Shown: piece after piece, positions 1-8,857 of the stretch | How positions within the stretch are numbered: position 1 is the stretch's first letter | Layout: every line of letters starts with the position of its first letter | Assembly: GCA_002457435.1 (NCBI GenBank) | Contig: NTLA01000007.1 | Span: 36,821 to 100,820, forward strand | Length of the DNA: 64,000 bases | Reading direction: 5' to 3' | From: Acidimicrobiales bacterium MED-G01 | GTDB taxonomy: Bacteria > Actinomycetota > Acidimicrobiia > Acidimicrobiales > Poriferisodalaceae | Program-made: the position numbers and the translations under genes | Notes under the pieces: generated by a model | What the model was told of the DNA's origin: nothing | The model's database searches: none | What the model saw: only the letters and a program-made list of their open reading frames with translations

Positions 1-523
1 GGATCGGTACCAAAACAGGAACCAAGAGCAGCGGAAGAAGAGTAGCTCGGACTCGCAAGCCTGCAGACATCACTCCCCAAAGAACTCCACACACAGAAAA
101 AGCTATCGTCCCAGCTACAGCAGCAACCAGGAGCAGGCCCCAGTCGACAACTCGAACGTTGTACAAAACAGCGACCCCTGACCCGAGCACTAATTCCAAG
201 AGCCCGATCTGCACAAATAGCGCCAGCGACTTTCCAAGAAACAAAGATGGCGCTCCAATTACTGACATTCGGAAGGCGTCCATATTTCCGTCATCCGTTT
301 CGACGTCAAATGATCTTTGAATGAGCAGCGTTCCGCCGTAGAGAACCGCTACCCAGTAAAGGCCCCCTGCGCCCAACTCCAACAACGACGAATTCGCATC
401 AAGCGCGAAAGCCAAGACAACCAGGATCAGCAATGCCAACGGGGCTACTTGCCCAAGAGCGATCTTGGCTCGCCATTCAACGCGCAGGTCCTTTCGAGCT
501 ACTAACAGAATTTCAGCTAGCAC
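1..523 (-). CDS. ccmB: Heme exporter protein CcmB (partial, runs off the window start)
   Basis: Not in the ORF track. Reverse-complement translation from GTG at 523 reads VLAEILLVARKDLRVEWRAKIALGQVAPLALLILVVLAFALD...GGLYWVAVLYGGTLLIQRSF... with no stop to the window edge; CcmB-like and directly downstream of ccmA. Confidence 0.8.
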   Translation of the reverse strand, partial: MLAEILLVARKDLRVEWRAKIALGQVAPLALLILVVLAFALDANSSLLELGAGGLYWVAVLYGGTLLIQRSFDVETDDGNMDAFRMSVIGAPSLFLGKSLALFVQIGLLELVLGSGVAVLYNVRVVDWGLLLVAAVAGTIAFSVCGVLWGVMSAGLRVRATLLPLLLVPVLVPI

Positions 524-1166
524 CGGAATCCTCCAGTACGCGGCCTCCGCCCAGGGTGACAACTCGGGAAGCTATTCCTTTAGTTAGAGGGCTTTCGTGA
601 CTGGCAAAAATTATCGTTGCTCCTAATCGGGCCGCCTCCGCCAGGATGACGTCGAGGTTCTCCCGACTTTCGCTGTCGAGTGAGGCATGCGGTTCGTCTA
701 ACAGCCAGAGCCGCGGGCGACCTACCACCAACGAAGCAATAGCAACCTTTCGTCTCTGACCAGCAGACAGAGAACCGATGGGCACAGTCCACAGCTGTTT
801 GGAAACGCCAACTCTTATGAGAGCGGCGTCTGTGTCGCTTTCCGCAGCTCCAACGGCAGCTGCTCGGAATTCGACATGTTCTCGCACCCACAAGTCTTGA
901 TAAAGGTTGTTCTCGTGACCGAGGAGTCCTATGTAACGTCGCGGCGCCCTTCGGTCGACTCGCATGTCAAACCCAAGGATATGGGCGTCACCTGAACTCA
1001 CTGAGATCAGACCGGCGCACGCTCGCAAGAAACTGGTCTTACCCGCCCCATTTTCTCCTCGAAGAAGAACCACCTCACCTTGATCCACACGAAGGTCCAG
1101 ACCGGTTAACACCGGGAACGAGCCTGCTACGGCAACAACCTTTTCGAACTCAACGACGGCAGACAT
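513..1166 (-). CDS. ccmA: Heme ABC exporter ATP-binding protein CcmA
   Basis: 217 aa; Walker A GENGAGKT, signature LSAGQRRKVAIA, Walker B LWLLDEPHASLD; followed by ccmB. Confidence 0.82.
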   Translation of the reverse strand: MSAVVEFEKVVAVAGSFPVLTGLDLRVDQGEVVLLRGENGAGKTSFLRACAGLISVSSGDAHILGFDMRVDRRAPRRYIGLLGHENNLYQDLWVREHVEFRAAAVGAAESDTDAALIRVGVSKQLWTVPIGSLSAGQRRKVAIASLVVGRPRLWLLDEPHASLDSESRENLDVILAEAARLGATIIFASHESPLTKGIASRVVTLGGGRVLEDSGAS

Positions 1167-1246
1167 TCCTCACGATGTTACGACGCCACCGTCCGGAGAC
1201 CACCCGAAGCTCAGCAGTAACGAAACCTCAACAGCGTAGGGCCGTG

Positions 1247-1462
1247 TCAGGATGGCTCGATAACCGCTACTACATCACCTTCGCTGATTCGGTCTTCTTC
1301 GCTAACTCGCATTTCTTTCAGGGTTCCAGCGACGGTAGCCACTACGGGAATCTCCATCTTCATTGATTCAAGAATCACTAATTCATCGCCCTCGGCGACT
1401 GTCGCCCCTTCTTCGGCTACCACTTTCCAGACTGTGGCAGTCAATTCTGCTCGGACCTCCAT
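1247..1462 (-). CDS. Biotin/lipoyl attachment domain protein (BCCP-like)
   Basis: 71 aa from ATG at 1462, preceded by AGAAGGAG; MEVRAELTATVWKVV...VILESMKMEIPV...G with biotinylation motif ESMKM. Confidence 0.8.
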   Translation of the reverse strand: MEVRAELTATVWKVVAEEGATVAEGDELVILESMKMEIPVVATVAGTLKEMRVSEEDRISEGDVVAVIEPS

Positions 1463-1598
1463 GGAGCTTCTCCTTCTATCGCAACCCGGTTCAGCGTCGG
1501 TCAACCTAGCTGTCTTATCAGTCCAATGCTTGATCAACAAATAGCAAGATTCGAAATCGGCTCAGAGGAAGTTGTTGGGCCCACTACCATCATGACCG

Positions 1599-2345
1599 AT
1601 GTATCTGATTCCTTTGGCTCTAATAGTCGGCGGCGCAGTTGGGCTTTTTATTCGCGGATCAACCGATTATTTCACAGCCACCCGGGTCGTATTTTGGCCA
1701 ATTCCCGCAGTTGGCGTCGCCCTGCAAGCTTTAGTCGGGTCAGGCCTTGGAGTACCTTACCCATCACTTTTGACAGGTATCTCTCTGGTCTTGGTCGCTG
1801 TTACCTGCGCTATGAATCTCCATCTCACGGGCGCTTCGGTGATCTTGGTCGGCGCAAGCCTAAACCTGATCCCATTGGTTCTGAACGGATATGTTCCCGT
1901 AACTGTTGATGCTGTGGTGAACGCCGGTATCACTGACCTCGGCTCGATCGACCTTGTTCAACTAGGGGCGGCCCGAGCGTTTGAGACAGGTGAGGAAACT
2001 CTCTGGTTCCTGGGTGCTGTTGTCCCCGTCCGGTGGCTCAACGAGGTGTTTTCCTTCGGTGATTTGATCATTGCTTTTGGACTTGCAAACCTTGGCTTTC
2101 GGATCTTCTTTCCTCTTAGAGAAACCGCTAGTTACTACGACGAAGCGGTCGAATATGACCAGTACCGTGATCCCACACAACCAGACCCGTTCGAAGGTTA
2201 CGAACCAGAGCAGTCGACATGGCCAGCCTCACCTCCAGATGATTTCGCTTCGGTCAACGAACCGATCGAACCGCCTAGATCTCAACCTGGTCTCACCACG
2301 CTGGAGGGCTCAGCTCCCATCGTTCCGGACGAAGAGGACACGTGA
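1599..2345 (+). CDS. DUF5317-like integral membrane protein
   Basis: 248 aa, several hydrophobic segments, acidic/proline-rich C-terminal tail; resembles DUF5317 proteins. Confidence 0.6.
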   Translation: MYLIPLALIVGGAVGLFIRGSTDYFTATRVVFWPIPAVGVALQALVGSGLGVPYPSLLTGISLVLVAVTCAMNLHLTGASVILVGASLNLIPLVLNGYVPVTVDAVVNAGITDLGSIDLVQLGAARAFETGEETLWFLGAVVPVRWLNEVFSFGDLIIAFGLANLGFRIFFPLRETASYYDEAVEYDQYRDPTQPDPFEGYEPEQSTWPASPPDDFASVNEPIEPPRSQPGLTTLEGSAPIVPDEEDT

Positions 2346-2614
2346 CGGAAAGTGAGTCTGCAGACCCGGTTCTTCGGTCTCGAGAGCGAATACGAACGGC
2401 CGCAAACTTGGGGAAACGGTTGGGCTACAGCTGTTTTGGGGGAGCGCTAGTTCTTTTTGTACTCAACTACTACCTAGGGGGCTCATCCCTATCGATTTCA
2501 CTTACAGTCGCTCTCCTCATTGTTGGCTCCTTGATTCTGGCTCCGGCCATAATTTTTGGATACGCCGCAAACGCCGCAGACCGTGAAGATCGGGGGCTTC
2601 CACATGGTCACTAG
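2342..2614 (+). CDS. Small two-TM membrane protein
   Basis: 90 aa, two hydrophobic segments; 4-nt overlap with the upstream gene. Confidence 0.5.
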   Translation: MTESESADPVLRSRERIRTAANLGKRLGYSCFGGALVLFVLNYYLGGSSLSISLTVALLIVGSLILAPAIIFGYAANAADREDRGLPHGH

Positions 2615-2702
2615 TCGTCGCGTAATTAGCGGTTTGTGCTCGAAATCTGAGAGTATTCGTATCCTTCACGGCTTGTCCCTCTAGCCCCTGAGAATCTCAA
2701 TC

Positions 2703-3302
2703 ATGTCGACTCGTCTCCCCGCATCAGAACGAAGAGCGCAATTACTCGATGTTGCCATGACGGTCTTCGCTGCGAACGGCTACCACGGCACATCAATGAA
2801 TGGCGTCGCCAAAGCTGCCGGTGTCACTAAGCCAGTTCTGTACCAGCACTTCACTTCAAAAAGAGACTTGTACCTCGAGCTGATAGAAGATGTCGCGGAC
2901 CGACTCGCAAACGAAGTTGTACGCGCCGCTAAGGCCGCGAACAGTAATTATCAAAGCACGGTCGACGCCTTGTGCGCTTATTTCTCGTTCGTTGAACAAA
3001 ATCAACGTGAGTTTCAATTGCTATTTGGTCGATCTGCTCCAAGAGATGACGACACAGCGAACGGCAGTCAAATGGTCGAAAGCAGAATGTCGGCAACGAT
3101 CGCTGAGCTGCTTAGCGAATGGTTAGATAGCGCGACCGTTGAAACGTACGCTCGGGCGATCGTCACGATGTCTGAAGGGGTGTGTCGACATTGGCTCACT
3201 CAACTTGATCGTCCATCGGCAGAAGATCTAGCAGAGCAGCTAGCGGGCCTCATCCTCACCGGGATTCGAGGTCTTGTTGAAAGCGCTAGCGGTCATCAGT
3301 AG
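2703..3302 (+). CDS. TetR/AcrR family transcriptional regulator
   Basis: N-terminal HTH ERRAQLLDVAMTVFAANGYHGTSMNGVAKAAGVTKPVLYQHFTSKRDLYLEL. Confidence 0.88.
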   Translation: MSTRLPASERRAQLLDVAMTVFAANGYHGTSMNGVAKAAGVTKPVLYQHFTSKRDLYLELIEDVADRLANEVVRAAKAANSNYQSTVDALCAYFSFVEQNQREFQLLFGRSAPRDDDTANGSQMVESRMSATIAELLSEWLDSATVETYARAIVTMSEGVCRHWLTQLDRPSAEDLAEQLAGLILTGIRGLVESASGHQ

Positions 3303-3347
3303 GAAAAAATTTGATCGTCGGACGCTTTCGCCTGTCATGATCAACTG

Positions 3348-4547
3348 ATGGAACAAGGCGCTTTAAACGGCATCAGAGTAATTGACCTCACGACAGTCTT
3401 AATGGGTCCAATGGCTACCCGAATGTTGGGCGATCATGGCGCTGATGTCATCCGAGTGGAACCCACTACTGGGGATTCAACCAGGAACGGGCTCCCAAGC
3501 AGGAGTGCCGGCATGTCAGGTTTTAGTTTGAATCTTCAGCGAAACAAACGATCACTCAGCATTGACCTGAAAAATGACGGCGGTCGCGAGGTGATGTTGA
3601 AGTTGGTAAAAACCGCAGATGCTCTAGTCACGAACATGCGAGCCGAAGCGTTGATGCGTCTTGGCCTAGACGCGGAGTCGCTGATTTCAGCAAACCCATC
3701 TCTCATCTATTGCAGGGCTAACGGCTTCGCTGCAGATGGTCCCTACGGAAACAAGGCTGCATACGACGACGCTATCCAAGCAGCTTCAGGACTCGCTGGA
3801 TTATTTACGGCAACCAATGGTCGCCCCACCTATGTTCCAGCAGTCATCGCCGACAAAGTGACGGGCCTACACATCGTCCAAGCTGTGATGGCAGCCCTGA
3901 TTCATCGCCATCGAACGGGCTCTGGGCAAAGCATAGAAGTGCCAATGTTTGAGACAATGGTCAGTTTCAACTTGGTGGAACACCTTCGGGGTGCGGCTTT
4001 CGAACCACCTGAGGGCCCCTTTGGTTACGAACGACTCTTGTCGCCAGCTCGCAAACCATATGAAACAGTTGATGGTTTCGTGTGCCTATTGCCTTACACC
4101 GACAAGAACTTTGAAGACTTTTTTGGTTTCATTGGGCAGCCAGAGCTTTCATCTGACGAGAGGTTTGCGACCCACAATGACCGGGTGACAAATACGTCGG
4201 AGCTTTATGAGTTAATCGGAGAGGCCGCCCTGCTCAAGACAACAGACCAGTGGTTGGAGTTTTGTGATGGGGTCTCTATTCCGGCCGCTGCAGTACTGGA
4301 TTTGGCAAAGTTCGACGACGACCCGCATTTATCCGAAGTGGGATTGGTGGAAATAATGAACCACCCCAGTGAAGGTGACTATAGGTATGTCAAAGATCCG
4401 GTTATCTATTCTGAAACCTCTACTGGGCTTTACCGTCATGCGCCACGGCTGGGTGAACACAGTATTGAGTTACTCGAAGAACTTGGCTACGACGAAGCGA
4501 AGATTTTGAAGATGGTCGGCGAAGGAACCGTCACGGTTAGTTCGTAG
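3348..4547 (+). CDS. CaiB/BaiF family (type III) CoA-transferase
   Basis: 399 aa; NGIRVIDLTTVLMGPMATRMLGDHGADVIRVEPTTGDSTR. Confidence 0.88.
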   Translation: MEQGALNGIRVIDLTTVLMGPMATRMLGDHGADVIRVEPTTGDSTRNGLPSRSAGMSGFSLNLQRNKRSLSIDLKNDGGREVMLKLVKTADALVTNMRAEALMRLGLDAESLISANPSLIYCRANGFAADGPYGNKAAYDDAIQAASGLAGLFTATNGRPTYVPAVIADKVTGLHIVQAVMAALIHRHRTGSGQSIEVPMFETMVSFNLVEHLRGAAFEPPEGPFGYERLLSPARKPYETVDGFVCLLPYTDKNFEDFFGFIGQPELSSDERFATHNDRVTNTSELYELIGEAALLKTTDQWLEFCDGVSIPAAAVLDLAKFDDDPHLSEVGLVEIMNHPSEGDYRYVKDPVIYSETSTGLYRHAPRLGEHSIELLEELGYDEAKILKMVGEGTVTVSS

Positions 4548-4557
4548 CTACTTGGGT

Positions 4558-5589
4558 TTAACCAGCAGTTGGATCCACGAGAATTTTTACTGCATCGATC
4601 CTTCGTTCGGCTAGATCATCGATTGTCTTGCCTAACGAATCTAGATCGATGACGTCGCCACGTAGTGGTGAGACGGAAAGACGTCCATCAAAGATCATGT
4701 TCGCCGTGGCTTTCATTTCTTCCAAGGTGAACACGATTGAGGTATTCAGTGTCACCTCTTTGCTGATCCATCGAATAGGGCTGATCTGAGCTTGTTGACC
4801 CGTCACTCCCACCAAGCAAACGGATCCTCCGCGCCGAACCATATCGACTGATTGTTGCATCGTCTGGGGAATTCCAGCGCAGTCGAAAGCGACATCTGCC
4901 TGCAAGCCTTGGGTCAAGTCGTCCAGCACTCCTCGCAGCTCGTCTCCCGGGGCTACCGCAATATCGCTTCCGGTAGCCAAAGCGAGTTTTCTTCGGCTCT
5001 CATCTGGTTCTACCGCTATGACCACTGCTGCGCCGGCTGCTTTAGCTACCTGAGCAGTTAGCAGTCCTATCGGACCGCAACCAACGACACACACAACGTC
5101 ACCGACTTGGAGTTGACTTCTCCGAACCGCATGAAAAGCCACTGACGCGGGCTCAATCAACGCCGCATCGTCTGTATCTACACCATCGGGGATAGCTATA
5201 ACTCTCTCAGCCTTCAAACCAAGAAACGGTGCAAAACCTCCAGATGTTGGGCCAGTTGGACCCGCGTAATCGGACCATGCCGTTCGACAGTACTGACTCA
5301 AATCGTTTCGACATTCCAAACACCGTCCACATCCAGGAGCTAACGCCCCGGTGACACGATCTCCTTCTTTAACATTCAGCACGCCTTGACCCGAGGCTGC
5401 GATAACACCGACCCATTCGTGTCCGCAGACACTGGGCGAATATTTCCAACCTTCGACATAGGCGTGAACGTCGCTCCCACAAATACCGCATCGTTGTATC
5501 GCGACGACGACTTCGTCTGCCTGTGGCGCCGGGTCCTCTCTTTCTACAAGCTCAAATTGGCCTTTTCCTGTTACTAATCCTGCGCGCAT
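4558..5589 (-). CDS. Zinc-dependent alcohol dehydrogenase (MDR family)
   Basis: 343 aa; CGICGSDVHAY, GHEWVGVI, structural-Zn cysteines CGRCLECRNDLSQYC, GCGPIGLL nucleotide-binding motif. Confidence 0.88.
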   Translation of the reverse strand: MRAGLVTGKGQFELVEREDPAPQADEVVVAIQRCGICGSDVHAYVEGWKYSPSVCGHEWVGVIAASGQGVLNVKEGDRVTGALAPGCGRCLECRNDLSQYCRTAWSDYAGPTGPTSGGFAPFLGLKAERVIAIPDGVDTDDAALIEPASVAFHAVRRSQLQVGDVVCVVGCGPIGLLTAQVAKAAGAAVVIAVEPDESRRKLALATGSDIAVAPGDELRGVLDDLTQGLQADVAFDCAGIPQTMQQSVDMVRRGGSVCLVGVTGQQAQISPIRWISKEVTLNTSIVFTLEEMKATANMIFDGRLSVSPLRGDVIDLDSLGKTIDDLAERRIDAVKILVDPTAG

Positions 5590-5717
5590 CTTGACCCCCG
5601 GTCAGCACTCAAACATCAACTGAACCCACTCGACCAAGAGTTTCGCACGATTATCTCTCGCCATCCCAATGCAACGGCTCACACATACCTTGTGGTTCCT
5701 ATTTCGGCAAAAATGTC

Positions 5718-5744
5718 TGAGGGCCGCCAATTTGACGGCCCTCA
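5718..5744 (-). terminator. Rho-independent terminator downstream of 5789..6163
   Basis: Perfect 9-bp stem TGAGGGCCG/CGGCCCTCA (5718-5726 with 5736-5744), 9-nt loop; on the minus strand it is followed by GACATTTTTG. Confidence 0.75.
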
Positions 5745-5788
5745 ACACTAAGACGCTCTAAGGCGTCCTATGTAATAGCAATGGCTAG

Positions 5789-6163
5789 CTAGCGGCCACC
5801 GATACCTTTACCGAGCGCCGAAATCGCAGCATCCCGAATTGGGATGAATGCCATAATGGCGATTGCGGTAGCAATATCAGCTCCGAACCTACCCATTTGT
5901 AGGACTTCTGTGCTTGCTCCGTAGCCGAACACGCCGCCGCCATCGTTGACGTTGCTGATCACTACGAAGAGATAAGCCCAGATGAGGTTGAGGTTCGATC
6001 CAACTACTGGAATCGACTTCAACATTGAGTTCACGTTCACGGTATCGAGAACGCTGTCTATGACTGCCATCACACCTTGAAGCAACATGCCCATGATGAT
6101 GATGGTCAAAATCGTTGACATCATATTCGCCAGGACCCCCTTATGGTCTACAGAACTGGCCAT
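5789..6163 (-). CDS. Small hydrophobic membrane protein of unknown function
   Basis: 124 aa (alternative start ATG at 6124); hydrophobic segments and Gly/Asn-rich middle; strong terminator after the stop. Confidence 0.6.
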   Translation of the reverse strand: MASSVDHKGVLANMMSTILTIIIMGMLLQGVMAVIDSVLDTVNVNSMLKSIPVVGSNLNLIWAYLFVVISNVNDGGGVFGYGASTEVLQMGRFGADIATAIAIMAFIPIRDAAISALGKGIGGR

Positions 6164-6322
6164 GCTCCAATGACCAGAGGGTCGTTGGGCACTGAGACCA
6201 TGTTAGGGGACCCGGAGGGGCCTGTCGCGCATATCGAAAACTTCCTCATTTTTTGCTTTCTTTTAACCAGCTTTACTGGTACAAGCCGACTCGAAAGCCT
6301 GATTCAACAGGTTTTGACCAAT

Positions 6323-7534
6323 TTATTCGATGCGCATACCTGAAATAGCTCGGCTGATCACGAGTTGCTGAATTTGTTCGGTGCCTTCGAAAATGTCGTA
6401 AATCTTGGCGTCTCGATGCCAGCGCTCTACGGGGTATTCGCGGACGTATCCGTAGCCACCCAATATCTGGATAGCCCGTTCCGTGGCCCATACTGCGACG
6501 CGACCGGCCTTGAGTTTCGCCATCGAACCTTCAGCATTCTTGTATTTACGTTGTTTCCCCAGCCATGCACCGCGCCATACGAGGGCTCGTGCTGCTTCTA
6601 TTTCCATTGCCATGTCAGCCAACATGAAAGCAATGGACTGATTCTGAATAATGGGTCGCCCAAACTGGTGACGCTCTTTCGCGTATTCGAGCGCATATTC
6701 GTAGGCGGCTCTGGCAATACCAACTGCCTGGGCTGCCACTGCCGGGCGTGTGGATTCAAAGGTTTGCATTGCAGCTTGAGCATTACCGGACTTGCCCTCA
6801 CGCACTCGGGCTAGACGTTCATCAAGTTTGTCTTTGCCACCAAGGACACAACTTCCTGGGATTCTGCAGTCAGACAGCACTACCTCAGCTGTATGACTGG
6901 CACGTATGCCGTGCTTTAGAAACTTTTGGCCTTGCGATATACCCGGACTGTTCGGTGGGATCACAAAACTCGCATGCCCGCGGCTACCTAGCTCAGGGTC
7001 AACTACGGCTACGACGACATGTACATCAGCAATGCCACCATTCGTTATCCAGGTTTTAGTGCCATTCAGCACCCATTCGTCAGTTGCTTCCTCATACACG
7101 GCTCGGGTACGCATCGCCGCCACATCGGAACCTGCATCGGGCTCCGAAGACGCGAAAGCTCCCAACATGAGTTGGTCACTTGTTCCATAACACTGCGGAA
7201 CCCATTCCATTACCTGCTCTGGAGTCCCCGATGCGGCGATACCTGCAGCGGCCAGTCCACTACCCATGATGGACAATCCGATACCTGCATCACCCCAAAA
7301 GAGTTCTTCCAACGCGACTGGCATTGTTAATCCAGTCGGGTCGTTCATCATCGCTTCGGCCATGAACTCCCAGCTGTACAAACCAATTTCGGCCGCCTCT
7401 TGAATAACGGGCCACGGGGTTTCTTCGCGTTCGTCCCAATCGGCGGCCACGGGTCGAACGACATCGTTAGCAAAATCGTGGACCCATTTCTGAATTTGGA
7501 GTTGGTCTTCGTTCAATTCTGGGTTGAAATCCAT
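6323..7534 (-). CDS. Acyl-CoA dehydrogenase
   Basis: 403 aa; FASSEPDAGSDVAAMRTRA, KTWITNGG, QILGGYGYVREYPVERWHRDAKIYDIFEGTEQIQ. Confidence 0.93.
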   Translation of the reverse strand: MDFNPELNEDQLQIQKWVHDFANDVVRPVAADWDEREETPWPVIQEAAEIGLYSWEFMAEAMMNDPTGLTMPVALEELFWGDAGIGLSIMGSGLAAAGIAASGTPEQVMEWVPQCYGTSDQLMLGAFASSEPDAGSDVAAMRTRAVYEEATDEWVLNGTKTWITNGGIADVHVVVAVVDPELGSRGHASFVIPPNSPGISQGQKFLKHGIRASHTAEVVLSDCRIPGSCVLGGKDKLDERLARVREGKSGNAQAAMQTFESTRPAVAAQAVGIARAAYEYALEYAKERHQFGRPIIQNQSIAFMLADMAMEIEAARALVWRGAWLGKQRKYKNAEGSMAKLKAGRVAVWATERAIQILGGYGYVREYPVERWHRDAKIYDIFEGTEQIQQLVISRAISGMRIE

Positions 7535-7604
7535 GCCTGAAAGTTACTAACGGGTAACCGTCGCGGCAATCTCTAACCAGTTTTAGTTCGAAGAACTGCC
7601 AGTG

Positions 7605-8699
7605 TTAGCTGACCGCTGACTCTAATTGGCTACTCGTGTCATGGATCACCAGTCGATCGTCGCCGTTGCGTCGAGCACGGAAAGCTTTTCGGCCTGCCGC
7701 TTCGATTAACTCGTCAGGGCTACCAACCCGATTCGGGCTGTACGCAACTCCAACTCGGGGATCTACCTCTACGGACACTCCCGAAACAGACACCGGGCTT
7801 TCCAACCGTTTCAGAACTCGTTCCCCAACCACAGTTGCATCCATTAGTTCATGCAGACCCTCGAGGAGAACAACAAAGGCATCTGCGTCGCTAGTTAACA
7901 CTTGGTCCTCTAATCGCACAGCACCACTAATTCTTTTCGCAACGACTTCGCGTAAGTCCTCGGGTGAAACTCGTGAAGGCAACTGATCAGCCACTGCTAT
8001 ATCGACGTACACCACGGCAAAGGCATCGCCCGGGGAACGTCGCCGCTCTTTTCTGTCTTCTGCGGCATCACCACGGTTCAAAACCATTGAGAACACCGAA
8101 CTCAGTTGTCTGTAGTTAGCGGTTGCAACTCCGACTACCAATAACACAGCGACCTGTTGAGCAGTTGTCCACAATTCGAATTGGACGTCCTGGTAACGGC
8201 TAGCTGCCCATATTTCCCCACCTATGTATGCGGCGAACAGTGCCGTGAACCAGCCCGCTACCTGCTTGCCTTCCAGTCTGAGCACAGCTTGAGTGATCGG
8301 AAACAGCAACAAAACCCAGAGGCTGCTTGCTGGATTGAGACCGACAAGCCAAATAGCAGCAAATACGATTAGCGCATCCAGAACAAGTTCAATGGTCCGG
8401 CGTTGCAACGCCACTTTCTCCGATACCCGAGGATCTCGCGTTGGGTCGACGAAATTCACAAACATCAGTAACCCTGCCAACACGACACCGAGCGGCATCG
8501 GCGGAAGACTCGCACCAGGAATAGCGTCGGCAGCTTCAGCTGCCAGCATCAGGACCATGACCACGGCAGCGAAACTTCGAACGCGTCGCGCCATCGCTGC
8601 ATTTCGACGAAGCGACATGTTCACTGCTTGCGGCTCTGGGTCAGATTGTTGATCTGACGAGTCGTCGTCGACGTCTTCTAATTCGGGCAAGGAGGTCAA
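7605..8699 (-). CDS. Membrane protein with degenerate GGDEF-like C-terminal domain
   Basis: 364 aa; multiple N-terminal TM segments; C-terminal half resembles a diguanylate cyclase fold but has SDADAF in place of GGDEF. Confidence 0.55.
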   Translation of the reverse strand: MTSLPELEDVDDDSSDQQSDPEPQAVNMSLRRNAAMARRVRSFAAVVMVLMLAAEAADAIPGASLPPMPLGVVLAGLLMFVNFVDPTRDPRVSEKVALQRRTIELVLDALIVFAAIWLVGLNPASSLWVLLLFPITQAVLRLEGKQVAGWFTALFAAYIGGEIWAASRYQDVQFELWTTAQQVAVLLVVGVATANYRQLSSVFSMVLNRGDAAEDRKERRRSPGDAFAVVYVDIAVADQLPSRVSPEDLREVVAKRISGAVRLEDQVLTSDADAFVVLLEGLHELMDATVVGERVLKRLESPVSVSGVSVEVDPRVGVAYSPNRVGSPDELIEAAGRKAFRARRNGDDRLVIHDTSSQLESAVS

Positions 8700-8765
8700 A
8701 GTGGTGATGTGAAGCCAGAGTACGGATAACTACCCAATCAGAGTGGTATTTGCCGTCGCTTTCTT

Positions 8766-8794
8766 TTGACTTCTCTCTCACATCATCGTTAGAT
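8766..8794 (+). promoter_or_regulatory. Candidate sigma70-type promoter for valS
   Basis: TTGACT (8766-8771), 17-nt spacer, TTAGAT (8789-8794); -35 is 5/6 of consensus, -10 is weak. Confidence 0.3.
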
Positions 8795-8857
8795 CAATTC
8801 AGTAGATATGGCCCATAAGTCTTGGGTGAGAACGATGCTCCAGATACCGTTCACGTC

